Below, piece by piece: positions 26,697-35,495 of a DNA stretch of 64,000 nucleotides (position 1 is the stretch's first letter; each line of letters starts with the position of its first letter). This DNA is from Sphingomonas aurantiaca (lineage in GTDB: Bacteria; Pseudomonadota; Alphaproteobacteria; Sphingomonadales; Sphingomonadaceae). The position numbers were made by a program, and so were the translations under genes. The stretch spans positions 186,001 through 250,000 of the forward strand of contig NZ_QAOG01000003.1 of the NCBI RefSeq assembly GCF_003050705.1, read 5' to 3'. Under the pieces are notes generated by a model that saw only the letters and a list, made by a program, of their open reading frames with translations, was not told the origin of the DNA and ran no database searches.

Positions 26697-28085
26697 TTAG
26701 AAGCTGGACTCGTCGTACACCTTCGAGACGTCGCCGCCCCAGACGCCGCGATACTTGTCGAGCAGCACTTCCGCCGGCACCTTGCCGCTGCGGACGATCT
26801 CGCGAAGCGGATCGAGGAAGCCGGTCTCGTTGTCGCCCGCCCGGTTGAACCGCGCGCGCGCCGACAGCCCTGCGCCGGCGATGTCGAGCACCTGCCCCGC
26901 GATATCGCGCAGCGTGCCCCCGCCCGCGATCGGCGCGTTCAGGCCGAGCTTCGGCACGCCGTCGCGCAGGCTCTGGCGCTCGTCGATCGACCAGTCCTTG
27001 ACCAGATCCCATGCCGCATCGAGCGCACCCTGATCGTACAGCAACCCGACCCACAAGGCCGGCAGCGCACAGATCCGGTTCCAAGGACCCCCATCGGCGC
27101 CACGCATCTCGAGGAAGGTCTTCAGCCGCACCTCGGGGAAGGCGGTCGACAGGTGATCGGTCCAGTCGTCGAGCGTCGGCTTCTCGCCCGGCAGCACCGA
27201 CAATTCGCCCTTGAGGAAATCGCGGAAGGACAGCCCGGCGGCGTCTATATACTTGCCCTCGCGGTAGACGAAGTACATCGGCACATCGAGCGCGTACTCG
27301 GCATAGCGCTCATAGCCAAAGCCATCCTCGAACACGAACGGCAGCATGCCGGTGCGATGCGGATCGGTGTCGGACCAGATATGGCTGCGATACGACAGCA
27401 TGCCGTTGGGCTTGCCCTCGGTGAACGGCGAGTTCGCGAACAGCGCGGTCGCGAGCGGCTGCAGCGCCAAGCCGACGCGGAATTTCTTCACCATGTCCGC
27501 CTCGGACGCATAATCCAGGTTCACCTGGATCGTGCAGGTCCGCAGCATCATGTCGAGGCCCATGCTGCCGACACGCGGCATGTGCCGCAGCATGATCGCA
27601 TAGCGCCCCTTGGGCATCGTCGGCAGTTCGGCGCGCGTCTTGTCCGGCCACATGCCGAGCCCGAGGAAGCCGATGCCGAGCTTCTCGCCAGCCGCCTTCA
27701 CCTGTTCGAGGTGCCGCCCGGTTTCGGCGCAGGTCTCGTGCAGGCTATCGAGCGGCGCGCCCGACAGCTCGAACTGACCCGCGGGCTCCAGGCTGATGCT
27801 GCCGTCCGCGCCCGACATCGCGATCGCGTTCTGCGTACCATCGGGGCCGCCCTCCATGACCGGCTTCCAGCCATATTGCTCCAGCTCGCCGAGCAGTGCG
27901 CGGATGCCGCCCGCCTCGTCATAGGACGGCGCGTGATGGTCGCTATTCGCATAGACGAACTTCTCGTGCTCGGTGCCGATCCGCCATGCGTCCTTGGGCT
28001 TTTCGCCGGCTGCGAAGCTGGCGATCAACTGGTCGCGCGACTCGATCATCGGGCTGGTCTTTTTCGGAGCGGGTATCGTCGTCAT
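26697..28085 (-). CDS. gshA: Glutamate-cysteine ligase, plant/alphaproteobacterial type
   Basis: A 462-residue GCS2-type ligase that joins glutamate and cysteine with ATP, the first step of glutathione synthesis. WRIGTEHEKFVY (35-46) starts the active-site half barrel; MEGGPDGTQNAIAM, SLEPAGQFELSGAP and the Cys-rich QVNLDYASE region match the plant-type enzymes of Arabidopsis and alphaproteobacteria, which differ from E. coli GshA. In plants a regulatory disulphide is present; it cannot be judged here. Read after rsmE, 79 bases apart, same direction. Confidence 0.95.
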   Translation of the reverse strand: MTTIPAPKKTSPMIESRDQLIASFAAGEKPKDAWRIGTEHEKFVYANSDHHAPSYDEAGGIRALLGELEQYGWKPVMEGGPDGTQNAIAMSGADGSISLEPAGQFELSGAPLDSLHETCAETGRHLEQVKAAGEKLGIGFLGLGMWPDKTRAELPTMPKGRYAIMLRHMPRVGSMGLDMMLRTCTIQVNLDYASEADMVKKFRVGLALQPLATALFANSPFTEGKPNGMLSYRSHIWSDTDPHRTGMLPFVFEDGFGYERYAEYALDVPMYFVYREGKYIDAAGLSFRDFLKGELSVLPGEKPTLDDWTDHLSTAFPEVRLKTFLEMRGADGGPWNRICALPALWVGLLYDQGALDAAWDLVKDWSIDERQSLRDGVPKLGLNAPIAGGGTLRDIAGQVLDIAGAGLSARARFNRAGDNETGFLDPLREIVRSGKVPAEVLLDKYRGVWGGDVSKVYDESSF

Positions 28086-28164
28086 TGCCGCGCCTTACGC
28101 GGCGATGAACGAGCCCGCTAGGGGGGATTCGGACCAATCGGTAGGGTATTGCGCCCCGGCCTAG

Positions 28165-28911
28165 TTATCCGCGCCAATCGCCCGCCGCCGCCATCCACAG
28201 CGCGATGGCCGCGCCCGCTGCGGTTTCCGCCCGCAGGATGCGAGGGCCCAGCCCGATCCCGACCGCCTGCGGGTGCGCGCGGATCGCCTCGCGTTCGTCG
28301 GTATCGAAGCCGCCCTCCGGCCCGATCAGGATCGCCGCCGGCCCCGGTCGCGCGCGCATCGCCTCCAGCGCGGGCACGCCGCCGGTCTCGTCGGCGAAGA
28401 ACAGCGCGCGATTCTCGGGCCAGTCGCGGAGCAGCGCGGCAAGCTTCACCGGCTCGGTCACCTCGGGCAGCGCGGTGCGCCCGCATTGCTCGGCCGCCTC
28501 GATCATCTGCGTGCGCAGCCGCTCGGTATTGGGCTTGTCAACGATCGTCCGCCGCGTGACGACGGGTTGCAGCCGCGCCACGCCCAGCTCGCACGCCTTC
28601 TCCGCCATCCAGTCGACGCGGCCCTTCTTCAGCGGCGCGGCGCACAGCCAAAGATCGGGCACGTCCTCGCGCGGTCGCAGCAGTTCGGTGACGTCGAGCA
28701 CCAGATCGCGCTTGCCGACGCTCGACGCGACGCCAAGCCACTCGCCCGTCCGATCGTCGAATAGCTTCACCGGATCGCCGATCTTCATCCGCATCACCCC
28801 GACGAGATAATGCGCGGCGGGGCCATCGACGGGAAGCGGACCGATCGCGAGCGGCGTATCGACGAAGAGGCGCGGCGTGGACTGCGGCGGCCAGGCGGGG
28901 GTTGCGGGCAT
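28165..28911 (-). CDS. rsmE: 16S rRNA m3U1498 methyltransferase
   Basis: RsmE, 248 residues, a SPOUT methyltransferase that N3-methylates U1498 of 16S rRNA. The knot signature ILIGPEGGFDTDE (195-207) and LGPRILRAETA (221-231) bind SAM; a PUA-like N-terminal domain (1 to about 75) includes RMKIGDPVKLFDDRTG. Complete. Cotranscribed with gshA as in many sphingomonads; the link is probably only positional. Confidence 0.95.
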   Translation of the reverse strand: MPATPAWPPQSTPRLFVDTPLAIGPLPVDGPAAHYLVGVMRMKIGDPVKLFDDRTGEWLGVASSVGKRDLVLDVTELLRPREDVPDLWLCAAPLKKGRVDWMAEKACELGVARLQPVVTRRTIVDKPNTERLRTQMIEAAEQCGRTALPEVTEPVKLAALLRDWPENRALFFADETGGVPALEAMRARPGPAAILIGPEGGFDTDEREAIRAHPQAVGIGLGPRILRAETAAGAAIALWMAAAGDWRG

Positions 28912-29148
28912 GCGAGTGCCCTAGCAAATCCGCACTGGCACGGGGAGGGGCCGCAATGGTGACGCTCGTGCCGCAATAGTTCGCGTCTCAATCCTACCCC
29001 CTGGTGGGGGAGGATCACGAACGGCGGCTATCTGGACTTGCCGGGCGCGAGGCGTGGGCAGCGCAGATGGAGGAGGGGACGATGGCTGGTCGTCACCGTC
29101 CAACGCGCGAACCCATGGTTCCCGGCAAGCGCGGTCCACCCCCAAGCT
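28912..29148. other. Intergenic region without a supported gene
   Basis: 237 bases upstream of rsmE. It should hold the rsmE-gshA promoter. A solo hairpin arm ATCCTACCCCCTGGTGGGGGAGGAT (about 28995-29019) resembles R6 arms. Short open frames here show no start signal or recognisable sequence. Confidence 0.5.
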
Positions 29149-29232
29149 CCGTCATCCTGACGAAAGTCAGGATCCAGAGCCATGAGCGCGCCGTCCGTTA
29201 CTCTGGATCCTGACTTTCGTCAGGATGACGGG
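29149..29232 (-). repeat. R2 palindromic repeat, copy c
   Basis: Arms CCGTCATCCTGACGAAAGTC and GACTTTCGTCAGGATGACGG are a perfect complement. Read on the minus strand the core has CCAGAGTAACGGACGGCG, so orientation is reversed compared with 45579. Confidence 0.92.
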
Positions 29233-29329
29233 CGAGTGAGGTTCAGGCCGATGGTTCTTCAGATCAGCCACTTGGCGAACGGGGCGTAATTATCGGCCCT
29301 CAACGGCCTTATCCACCGAGACTGACACC

Positions 29330-29491
29330 TCAGCCTTTGCGGCGCATCCACATCTTCCGCGCCACCACCCACGTCAGCACCGCCGCGACGACGCCAAGGA
29401 TCAGCACCCCCGCAACCGCCCCGGCGACACGGAAGATCCCCCAGAACAACGCCTCGACGAAGCGGCCGACCGCGACCGAAAGGCCGATCAT
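29330..29491 (-). CDS. Small single-pass membrane protein
   Basis: A 53-residue reading frame, MIGLSVAVGRFVEALFWG..., with one strong hydrophobic helix (about 20-44, VAGAVAGVLILGVVAAVLTWVV) and a basic tail ARKMWMRRKG. It is head to head with ubiA, 83 bases apart. There is no good ribosome binding site before the ATG, which lowers confidence, but composition and topology are those of real small membrane proteins and the frame has GC-rich third positions. No family recognised. Confidence 0.55.
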   Translation of the reverse strand: MIGLSVAVGRFVEALFWGIFRVAGAVAGVLILGVVAAVLTWVVARKMWMRRKG

Positions 29492-29574
29492 GTGAGAGGG
29501 TCCGAACGCGCCACTTCCTCGACCCTACCCGGCAAAGGCTTGCGCGCCAAACGCCGTCTTCCTACGCCTCCGCC

Positions 29575-30516
29575 ATGCAGACCCAGCCCGCGCCCATGGA
29601 AATCGTCCCCGACAGCGAACACCGAGGGCTGGTCGGCCGCCTCCCGCCGACGCTCCGCGGCCTCGCACTGCTCGCGCGCTTCGATCGGCCGATCGGCTGG
29701 TGGCTGCTGTTCTGGCCCGGCGCCTGGGGCGTCGCGCTCGCCGGCGGCGCGGTGCAGCGTTGGGACCTCATCCTCTGGCTCCTCCTCGGCAGCATCGCGA
29801 TGCGCGGCGCGGGCTGCGTGTTCAACGACATCGTCGATCGCGACCTCGACGCGCAGGTCGCGCGCACGCGGGCCCGGCCGATCCCCAGCGGGCTCGTCTC
29901 GATCAAGCTCGCCTGGATCTGGCTCGTCCTGCTCTGCCTGATCGGGTTCGCCGTCCTGCTGCAACTCACCTTCTTCGCCGCGATCGTCGCGCTCGCCAGC
30001 CTCGCCCCCGTCGCCGCCTATCCGTTCATGAAGCGCATCACCTGGTGGCCGCAGGCGTGGCTCGGGATTGTCTTCTCCTGGGCATTGCTCGTCGGCTGGA
30101 GCGATATCGCAGGGTCGCTCGATACACCGATGTGGCTGCTCTACGCGGGCTCGATCGCCTGGGTGATCGGCTATGACACGATCTACGCGCTACAGGACCG
30201 CGAGGACGATGCGATGATCGGCATCCGCTCGTCGGCGCTCCGCATGGGGACGCATGTGAAGGCCGGCGTCGGGATCTTCTACATCGCCGCCGTCGCGTTC
30301 TGGGCCGCAGCGTTCTGGACCGTCCGCCCCGATCCGCTCGCGATCGCCGCGCTCGTCCCCGTCGCGCTCCACCTCGGCTGGCAGGTCGTCACGCTCAAAC
30401 CCGATACGCAGGAGGGGGCAGGCACCGCCGCACTCGCGCGTTTCCGCGCGAACCGGTTCGCCGGACTGCTCATGTTCCTGGCCTGCGTGGTTGTCGGCAC
30501 GACGCTGCATCCTTAA
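29575..30516 (+). CDS. ubiA: 4-hydroxybenzoate polyprenyltransferase
   Basis: UbiA, 313 residues, inner-membrane prenyltransferase attaching the polyprenyl chain to 4-hydroxybenzoate in ubiquinone synthesis. Both aspartate-rich motifs that bind magnesium-diphosphate are present: NDIVDRDLD (84-92) and YDTIYALQDREDD (200-212). About nine membrane helices. RPIPSG follows the first motif as in the family. First gene of a set with pmbA (9 bases apart) and an inositol-phosphatase gene. Confidence 0.96.
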   Translation: MQTQPAPMEIVPDSEHRGLVGRLPPTLRGLALLARFDRPIGWWLLFWPGAWGVALAGGAVQRWDLILWLLLGSIAMRGAGCVFNDIVDRDLDAQVARTRARPIPSGLVSIKLAWIWLVLLCLIGFAVLLQLTFFAAIVALASLAPVAAYPFMKRITWWPQAWLGIVFSWALLVGWSDIAGSLDTPMWLLYAGSIAWVIGYDTIYALQDREDDAMIGIRSSALRMGTHVKAGVGIFYIAAVAFWAAAFWTVRPDPLAIAALVPVALHLGWQVVTLKPDTQEGAGTAALARFRANRFAGLLMFLACVVVGTTLHP

Positions 30517-30525
30517 GTCGCTGAT

Positions 30526-31872
30526 ATGCTGACTCCAGACCAAGCCCGCGACCGCGCCCACGATATCGTCCAGCGCGCCAAGGCCGCCGGCGCCGACGCC
30601 GCGGATGCGGTCTTCGCCGCCGACGCCGCGCTCGACGTCTCGATCCGCCTCGGCAAGCTCGAGGATATCGGCCGGTCCGAGAGCGAGGATCTCGGCCTGC
30701 GCGTGTTCGTCGGCCAGCGTTCCGCCAGCGTCTCCACCTCCGACCTGTCGACCGCTGCGATGGACGCGCTCGTCGAGCGCGCGGTCGCGATGGCGCGCGA
30801 GGCCCCCGAAGATCCCTGGGCCGGCCTCGCCCCCGCCGACCGCCTGCTCCACGGCATCACCCCGATGCTCGGCCTCGACGACGGCGGCGAGGTCAGCCCC
30901 GAGCAGCTCCGCGATGCGGCGCTCGAAGCCGAAGACGCCGCCCGCGCCGTCCCCGGCGTCTCAAACAGCGAAGGCGGCGGCGCGAGCGCATCGCGCAGCG
31001 TCTGGGCGCTCGCCACCAGCCACGGGTTCGCCGGCGCCTATGCCGCGACCGGCTATGGCGTGTCGGCCAGCGTGCTCGCCGGCGAAGGCAGCGCCATGCA
31101 ACGCGATTACGCGCACAGCAGCGCCCGGCTGCGCGCGCATCTCGAATCGCCCGCGGCGATCGGCCGCCGCGCGGGCGAGCAAGCCGTCGCCCGCCTCAAC
31201 CCCGGTCGCCTCGTCAGCGGTCCCGCCACGATCGTCTACGACCGCCGCGTCGGCGGGTCGCTGGTCGGTCACATGCTCGGCGCGATCTCGGGCCAGGCGA
31301 TCACGCGCAAGACCAGCTTCCTGCTCGATTCGCTTGGCAGCCAGGTGTTCGCGCACGGCATCACGATCCGCGACGATCCGCACCGCCCGCACGGCCTGCG
31401 CTCGCGCCCGTTCGATGGCGAGGGACTGCCCGTCTCGCCGAGCGAGATCATCGAGGACGGCATGCTCGAACGCTGGCTGCTCGACTCGGCCTCGGCGCGC
31501 CAGCTCGGCCTCGAGCCGACCGGCCATGCCGCGCGCGGTATCGGCGGCGGCCCCGGCGTGTCGACCAGCAACGTGTTCATGGAACCGGGTCACGTTCCGC
31601 TCGAGACGCTGATCGCCGACATCGAATCGGGCGTCTACGTCACCGAACTGATGGGCGGCGGCGCGAACGGCGTGACCGGCGACTATAGCCGCGGCGCGGC
31701 CGGCTTCCGGATCGAGAACGGCGAGATCACCACGCCGGTCGCTGAGTTCACGATCGCCGGCAACGTGAAGGACATGTTCCTAGCGATGACGCCCGCCAAC
31801 GACCTCGAATTCCGCTACGGCGTCAACGTACCGACCTTGCGCGTGGAGGGCATGACGGTGGCGAGTGGCTGA
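30526..31872 (+). CDS. pmbA: TldD/PmbA-family peptidase subunit PmbA
   Basis: PmbA (TldE), 448 residues. With TldD it forms a metalloprotease that processes modified peptides such as microcins and degrades unfolded proteins; PmbA is the subunit without the HExxxH zinc motif, and none is seen here. Family blocks include GLRVFVGQRSASVSTSD, SNSEGG and the C-terminal GGGANGVTGDYSRGAAGF. Located 9 bases after ubiA and overlapping the next gene by 8 bases. tldD is not in the window. Confidence 0.93.
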   Translation: MLTPDQARDRAHDIVQRAKAAGADAADAVFAADAALDVSIRLGKLEDIGRSESEDLGLRVFVGQRSASVSTSDLSTAAMDALVERAVAMAREAPEDPWAGLAPADRLLHGITPMLGLDDGGEVSPEQLRDAALEAEDAARAVPGVSNSEGGGASASRSVWALATSHGFAGAYAATGYGVSASVLAGEGSAMQRDYAHSSARLRAHLESPAAIGRRAGEQAVARLNPGRLVSGPATIVYDRRVGGSLVGHMLGAISGQAITRKTSFLLDSLGSQVFAHGITIRDDPHRPHGLRSRPFDGEGLPVSPSEIIEDGMLERWLLDSASARQLGLEPTGHAARGIGGGPGVSTSNVFMEPGHVPLETLIADIESGVYVTELMGGGANGVTGDYSRGAAGFRIENGEITTPVAEFTIAGNVKDMFLAMTPANDLEFRYGVNVPTLRVEGMTVASG

Positions 31873-32680
31873 GCGCTACCGCGGCCCGCCGCGGTCTCCG
31901 GCATGGCTCCGCGCGATGGCCGACGCGGTCGCGGGGATCGCGCAGGAGGCGGGCGCGATGGCGCTCGACCGCTTCGACACCGATTTCCAGCGCTGGGAGA
32001 AGACGCCCGGCAGCCCGGTCTGCGAACTCGACATCGCGATCGACCGCATGCTCAAGGCGCGACTCTCGACCTTGCTCCCCGAAGCCGGCTGGCTCTCCGA
32101 GGAAACCGCCGACAACGCCGACCGCCTCGCGCACGACCTGCTCTGGGTCGTCGACCCGATCGACGGCACGCGCGACTATATCCGCGCACGGCCCGGCTGG
32201 TGTGTTTCCGTCGCGTTGGTCGACCGCGGCCGCCCGGTGATCGGCATCCTCGAAGCGCCATCGCGCGACGAACGCTGGCACGCGGTGGCAGGGCAGGGCG
32301 CCACCCGCAACGGCGTGCGCCTCCAGACCGGCACCCGCACCGACTTCCCCGGCAGCCGCACACCCACCGACGCGCTCCCCAAGGCCGACCGAGACCTCGT
32401 CATGGTCCACAAACCCAACTCGATCGCGCTCCGCATTGCGATGGTCGCCGCCGACGAAGCCGACCTCGTCGCCACGCTGCGCTGGGGCAACGAATGGGAC
32501 ATCGCCGCCGCGGTTCTGGTCGCGAGCGAAGCGGGCGCGGCGGTCAGCGATGCACTCGGCGCGCCGCTGGTGTTCAACAAGCCCCGGCCACAGGCATTCG
32601 GCGTGCTGACCTCAGCACCCGGCATACACGCCGCGGCGGTCGAGCGCCTGGCCGACCGAGCGCGAACCTTGCTGATGTGA
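31865..32680 (+). CDS. Inositol monophosphatase/CysQ-family phosphatase
   Basis: A 271-residue lithium-sensitive phosphatase-family protein. Metal ligands are seen as E79/E80 in GWLSEET, WVVDPIDGTRDY (95-106) and the second signature GNEWDIAAAVLVASEAG with W211-D212. The fold fits either 3'(2'),5'-bisphosphate nucleotidase (CysQ) or inositol monophosphatase; the context does not decide. The start is a GTG at 31865 inside the end of pmbA. Third gene after ubiA and pmbA. Confidence 0.92.
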   Translation: MAERYRGPPRSPAWLRAMADAVAGIAQEAGAMALDRFDTDFQRWEKTPGSPVCELDIAIDRMLKARLSTLLPEAGWLSEETADNADRLAHDLLWVVDPIDGTRDYIRARPGWCVSVALVDRGRPVIGILEAPSRDERWHAVAGQGATRNGVRLQTGTRTDFPGSRTPTDALPKADRDLVMVHKPNSIALRIAMVAADEADLVATLRWGNEWDIAAAVLVASEAGAAVSDALGAPLVFNKPRPQAFGVLTSAPGIHAAAVERLADRARTLLM

Positions 32681-32749
32681 AGGTCTGGTCTTCGTAGAAA
32701 ACGGCTGGTCCGCTTTTGGGCGCGCTTGTTGAATAGCGGCCACCGAACT

Positions 32750-33100
32750 TCATCTCGCCGTCTGTGTAACATGCCAGAGTACACCAGACGGATCATAGAT
32801 GAATCCAACTACGAGTCCCCAGGGCTGCATGCTTGGCGGGATCGGTGCCGGTATTCCAAGCTTGTCGGCCACGCCGACCGGATCATGTTCCTTCCACCAC
32901 GCACCCGCATCGTCGACCGTGAGTTGCACCATGAAATTATCCGCGAGTTCCTTCACGTAAAAATTTTGAAGGATGAAACTATCGATGCCATGCGACATTA
33001 TCGCGATGTTGCTGTCTGCATATTCCGATGCAAAGCCGAGTGCCTCGTAGAAGCGCTTTGACTGATCATGATTTTTGGCGGGTATGAACGGCCGAAGCAT
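32750..33100 (-). CDS. VOC-family (glyoxalase/bleomycin resistance-like) protein
   Basis: A 116-residue vicinal oxygen chelate domain protein: MLRPFIPAKNHDQSKRFYEALGF opens the first beta-alpha-beta-beta-beta unit and GLVVGFIYDPSGVLWHV closes the second. Start at 33100 follows AGGTGATCTC. Base composition and codon choice (AAA, AAT, TTT, ATA-rich) are visibly less GC-rich than the neighbours, a hint of later acquisition. Not tightly linked to the gene upstream (121 bases). Substrate or antibiotic ligand unknown; metal ligands cannot be fixed. Confidence 0.85.
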   Translation of the reverse strand: MLRPFIPAKNHDQSKRFYEALGFASEYADSNIAIMSHGIDSFILQNFYVKELADNFMVQLTVDDAGAWWKEHDPVGVADKLGIPAPIPPSMQPWGLVVGFIYDPSGVLWHVTQTAR

Positions 33101-33221
33101 GAGATCACCTCGCGAGGTATTGCAAATGTCCGGTCCAAGTATAGCGCCAGCGAGCATTGCAGTCCACAACTGGGCGGCAGCGGGTAGGAACGGGACCAGA
33201 GCGGCCGCCCAGCGTGTTTTG

Positions 33222-33422
33222 CTAGCCTTTTTCGGGTGCGGTCGATGACCGGGGTTGCTGGACGCGCTTACCTTTTGTCCGGCTAGTAAGGTGAAAGTGC
33301 AGGCACCGGTCGCAGCGATACGCCCGCAACGGGACGCGACCGGCTTCCGCCACCACCAGAGCATCGGTTTCGGACACGAAGCGCGCCTTGCGGCGACAGA
33401 CGCTGAGCCGGGTGCGAGTCAC
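33222..33422 (-). CDS. Small Cys/His protein, probable zinc ribbon
   Basis: A 66-residue basic protein. C9 and the cluster YRCDRCLHFHLTS (C37, C40, H42, H44) could bind one zinc ion. It begins 3 bases after the XpaC-like gene stop and is in the same direction, so it is the third gene of the TelA operon. Small YRCDRC...HLTSR proteins of this look occur in sphingomonads; no function known to me. Could bind nucleic acid. Confidence 0.75.
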   Translation of the reverse strand: MTRTRLSVCRRKARFVSETDALVVAEAGRVPLRAYRCDRCLHFHLTSRTKGKRVQQPRSSTAPEKG

Positions 33423-33425
33423 CGG

Positions 33426-34133
33426 TCAGTCCTTGTACTTCATCTCCAGGAACCGCCCGCGGGTCGACAAATTGTCGAGGTCGCTTTGTGCCAGGCGCGC
33501 GGTCATTTCGCCGATTTCCTGTTCGATCAGCTTCAACCCGTCGACCAGTTCCGCATCGGGCGTGCGGCCGTTGCGTGGGGTGGTGCGCAGCGACGCCGGC
33601 ACTTTCTCGTAATCCTTGACGAAGGCGGGGAGTTGCTCGCCGATCAGCTTCCGGACGTCGACCGCCTCTTGCGTGTTCGCGTCGAGCGTCGCGAGTTGCG
33701 GCGTCAGCGTTTCGAGGCGCAGGCCGATCCGGTCGACCAGCGTCATCGCCGGCGCGGGGAGGGCAGGGCGCTGCGCCTCGAGCCAGCGTTCGGTCTGCGC
33801 CGGGAGCGCGCGGATGTCGACCGCGGCCAGCCGCTCGGGCGTCGGCGCGCGCTCCGCCGGCCACACCGCGAACAGCACGGTAGCGGCGACCAGCAACGCC
33901 ATTACCAGCATCGCGCCGCCGATCCCGAGCGGCACGATCCAGCCGATCACCATCGCCGCGATCAGGATCGCGACGTCCGCGACCGCGATCCGCGTCAGCC
34001 GCTTGCCGATCGCCTGAGTCTGGCGCGACCGGGCGCGGGACGGCGTGCGCGGAATGACGGCGCCGGTGCGGTCGTCCGAAATCCGCGACCAGGAGGCGCG
34101 GGCGCTCGCGATGGCGTCGTCGACTTCGCTCAC
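33426..34133 (-). CDS. XpaC-like membrane protein (5-bromo-4-chloroindolyl phosphate hydrolysis family)
   Basis: A 235-residue protein with a basic N-terminal tail, two close membrane helices (about 47-92: IAVADVAILIAAMVIGWIVPLGIGGAMLVMALLVAATVLFAV) and a helical cytoplasmic C-terminal domain (about 110-235). This layout and its place 5 bases behind telA match the XpaC-like partner of TelA. The family name refers to an old colour-reaction phenotype, not a proven hydrolase. Probably acts with TelA at the membrane. Confidence 0.82.
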   Translation of the reverse strand: MSEVDDAIASARASWSRISDDRTGAVIPRTPSRARSRQTQAIGKRLTRIAVADVAILIAAMVIGWIVPLGIGGAMLVMALLVAATVLFAVWPAERAPTPERLAAVDIRALPAQTERWLEAQRPALPAPAMTLVDRIGLRLETLTPQLATLDANTQEAVDVRKLIGEQLPAFVKDYEKVPASLRTTPRNGRTPDAELVDGLKLIEQEIGEMTARLAQSDLDNLSTRGRFLEMKYKD

Positions 34134-34138
34134 GGCAG

Positions 34139-35347
34139 TTACATTGCCTCCAGCTTGAACGCGCTCGGTGACGGGCCGCCCAACTGCCCCTGCGTCGCGC
34201 CCTCAGCGCGCGCGATATACCCACGCGACTTATCGACCTCGTTCGACAGCGCGCCGACCGTCGTCTTCATGCTGTCCAGCGCCTTCAGCTTGAACACGTC
34301 AATCGCATCCATTGTATCGTAGATGTTCTGGAACGCGCGTTGCAGCGTCTCGAGCGGGATCGTCGCCGACGCCGCCTGTTCGTGGATCTGCGCGGTCTGC
34401 GACTTGAGCAGCTTGCCGGTCGAATCGATGATGTTCGCGGTCGTCGTGTTGAGCGCGGTGATCTGCTCCAACACCAGCTTCTGGTTGGTCAGCGCCTGCG
34501 CGACCGTCACCGCGGTGCGCAGCGCGGACACGGTCGTGGTCGAGGCGCGATCGACGCCCTTCACCAGCTCGACATTGTTCTTCTTGACCAGATCGAGCGC
34601 GAGATAGCCCTGCACGGTGACCGCCATCTGTGTCAGCAGGTCCTGCGTGCGCTGGCGCGTATAGAACAGCGCGGTTTCGCGGATCGCCTTCGCCTTGGCC
34701 GGATCGGTGTGATCGAGCTCGTTCGCGACGTCCTCGAGCTTCGTGTCCATCGTCTTCGACAGATGGATCATCTGCTCGAGCCGCCCCATCGCGGCCCACA
34801 GGTTCGCGCGCTCGGTGTCGATCGCGGCATTGTCCATCAGCAGCTCGTCCTTGCCCGAGCCCAGGCTCTTCAGGATCTGCGCGATGTGAGTCTGCGACGA
34901 TTTATAGCCGTCGAAATAATTGCGCATCTTGCCACCGAACGGGATGATCCCGAACAGCTTCTGCGGCGCGGTGAGATTGCCCTTCTTGCCCGGATCGAGA
35001 TCCTCGACGACGCGGCGCAGCTCGGCCAGATCCTTGCCGACGCCGGTTTCCTGATCCATCGCCTTGACCGGGCGATCGAGGAACCGGTTCGACTGGCCCG
35101 CCGCCTCGCGGATTTCCTTCGCGCCCATCGCGGTGATCGCATCGACTCGCTTGCCGAACTCGGGGCTGTTCACGTCCTGCGCGACCAGATCGGTGACGAA
35201 CCCCGCGACGCGCTCGTCGAGCTGCGACTTCACGCCGGCATCGACGGGCACCAGCCCGGCGGCCTTGGCCGCGGCGACGGTCGGCACCGGATCGGGCGGC
35301 GTCAGTACCAGGCTCGGCTCAGTCAGCGTTTCCGGGGTCGTGGCCAT
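34139..35347 (-). CDS. TelA-like toxic anion resistance protein
   Basis: A 402-residue TelA/YceG-family protein. The whole chain is helical with conserved blocks NSPEFGKRVDAITAMG, FGGKMRNYFDGYKSSQTHI, GKDELLMDNAAI and DLVKKNNVELVKGVDRASTTTVSALRTAV. TelA proteins are found in tellurite resistance and envelope-stress clusters, cytoplasmic or membrane-peripheral. ATG at 35347 begins MATTPETLTEPS; a longer start 36 bases upstream is less likely. First gene of the TelA-XpaC-Cys/His set. No TerC/TerD genes are nearby. Confidence 0.92.
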   Translation of the reverse strand: MATTPETLTEPSLVLTPPDPVPTVAAAKAAGLVPVDAGVKSQLDERVAGFVTDLVAQDVNSPEFGKRVDAITAMGAKEIREAAGQSNRFLDRPVKAMDQETGVGKDLAELRRVVEDLDPGKKGNLTAPQKLFGIIPFGGKMRNYFDGYKSSQTHIAQILKSLGSGKDELLMDNAAIDTERANLWAAMGRLEQMIHLSKTMDTKLEDVANELDHTDPAKAKAIRETALFYTRQRTQDLLTQMAVTVQGYLALDLVKKNNVELVKGVDRASTTTVSALRTAVTVAQALTNQKLVLEQITALNTTTANIIDSTGKLLKSQTAQIHEQAASATIPLETLQRAFQNIYDTMDAIDVFKLKALDSMKTTVGALSNEVDKSRGYIARAEGATQGQLGGPSPSAFKLEAM

Positions 35348-35495
35348 GAAGTGTCTCCGTTCGGTAGCGCATGGTGGCTGCAACCCGCGCCGCGTTCAAG
35401 TGGCGTATATAGATAATACACTCCGCTTGCCAACCGCGGCGTGGAACCAGGGAGGGGCGTCGGCGGCTTTGTCCCCATATTCCAGGAGACACAGC

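Noticed and set aside
32726-33061. Plus-strand 111-codon frame over the VOC gene
   Set aside because: Opposite-strand frame. The minus-strand frame has a clear AGGTGATCTC-ATG start and a recognisable VOC fold.
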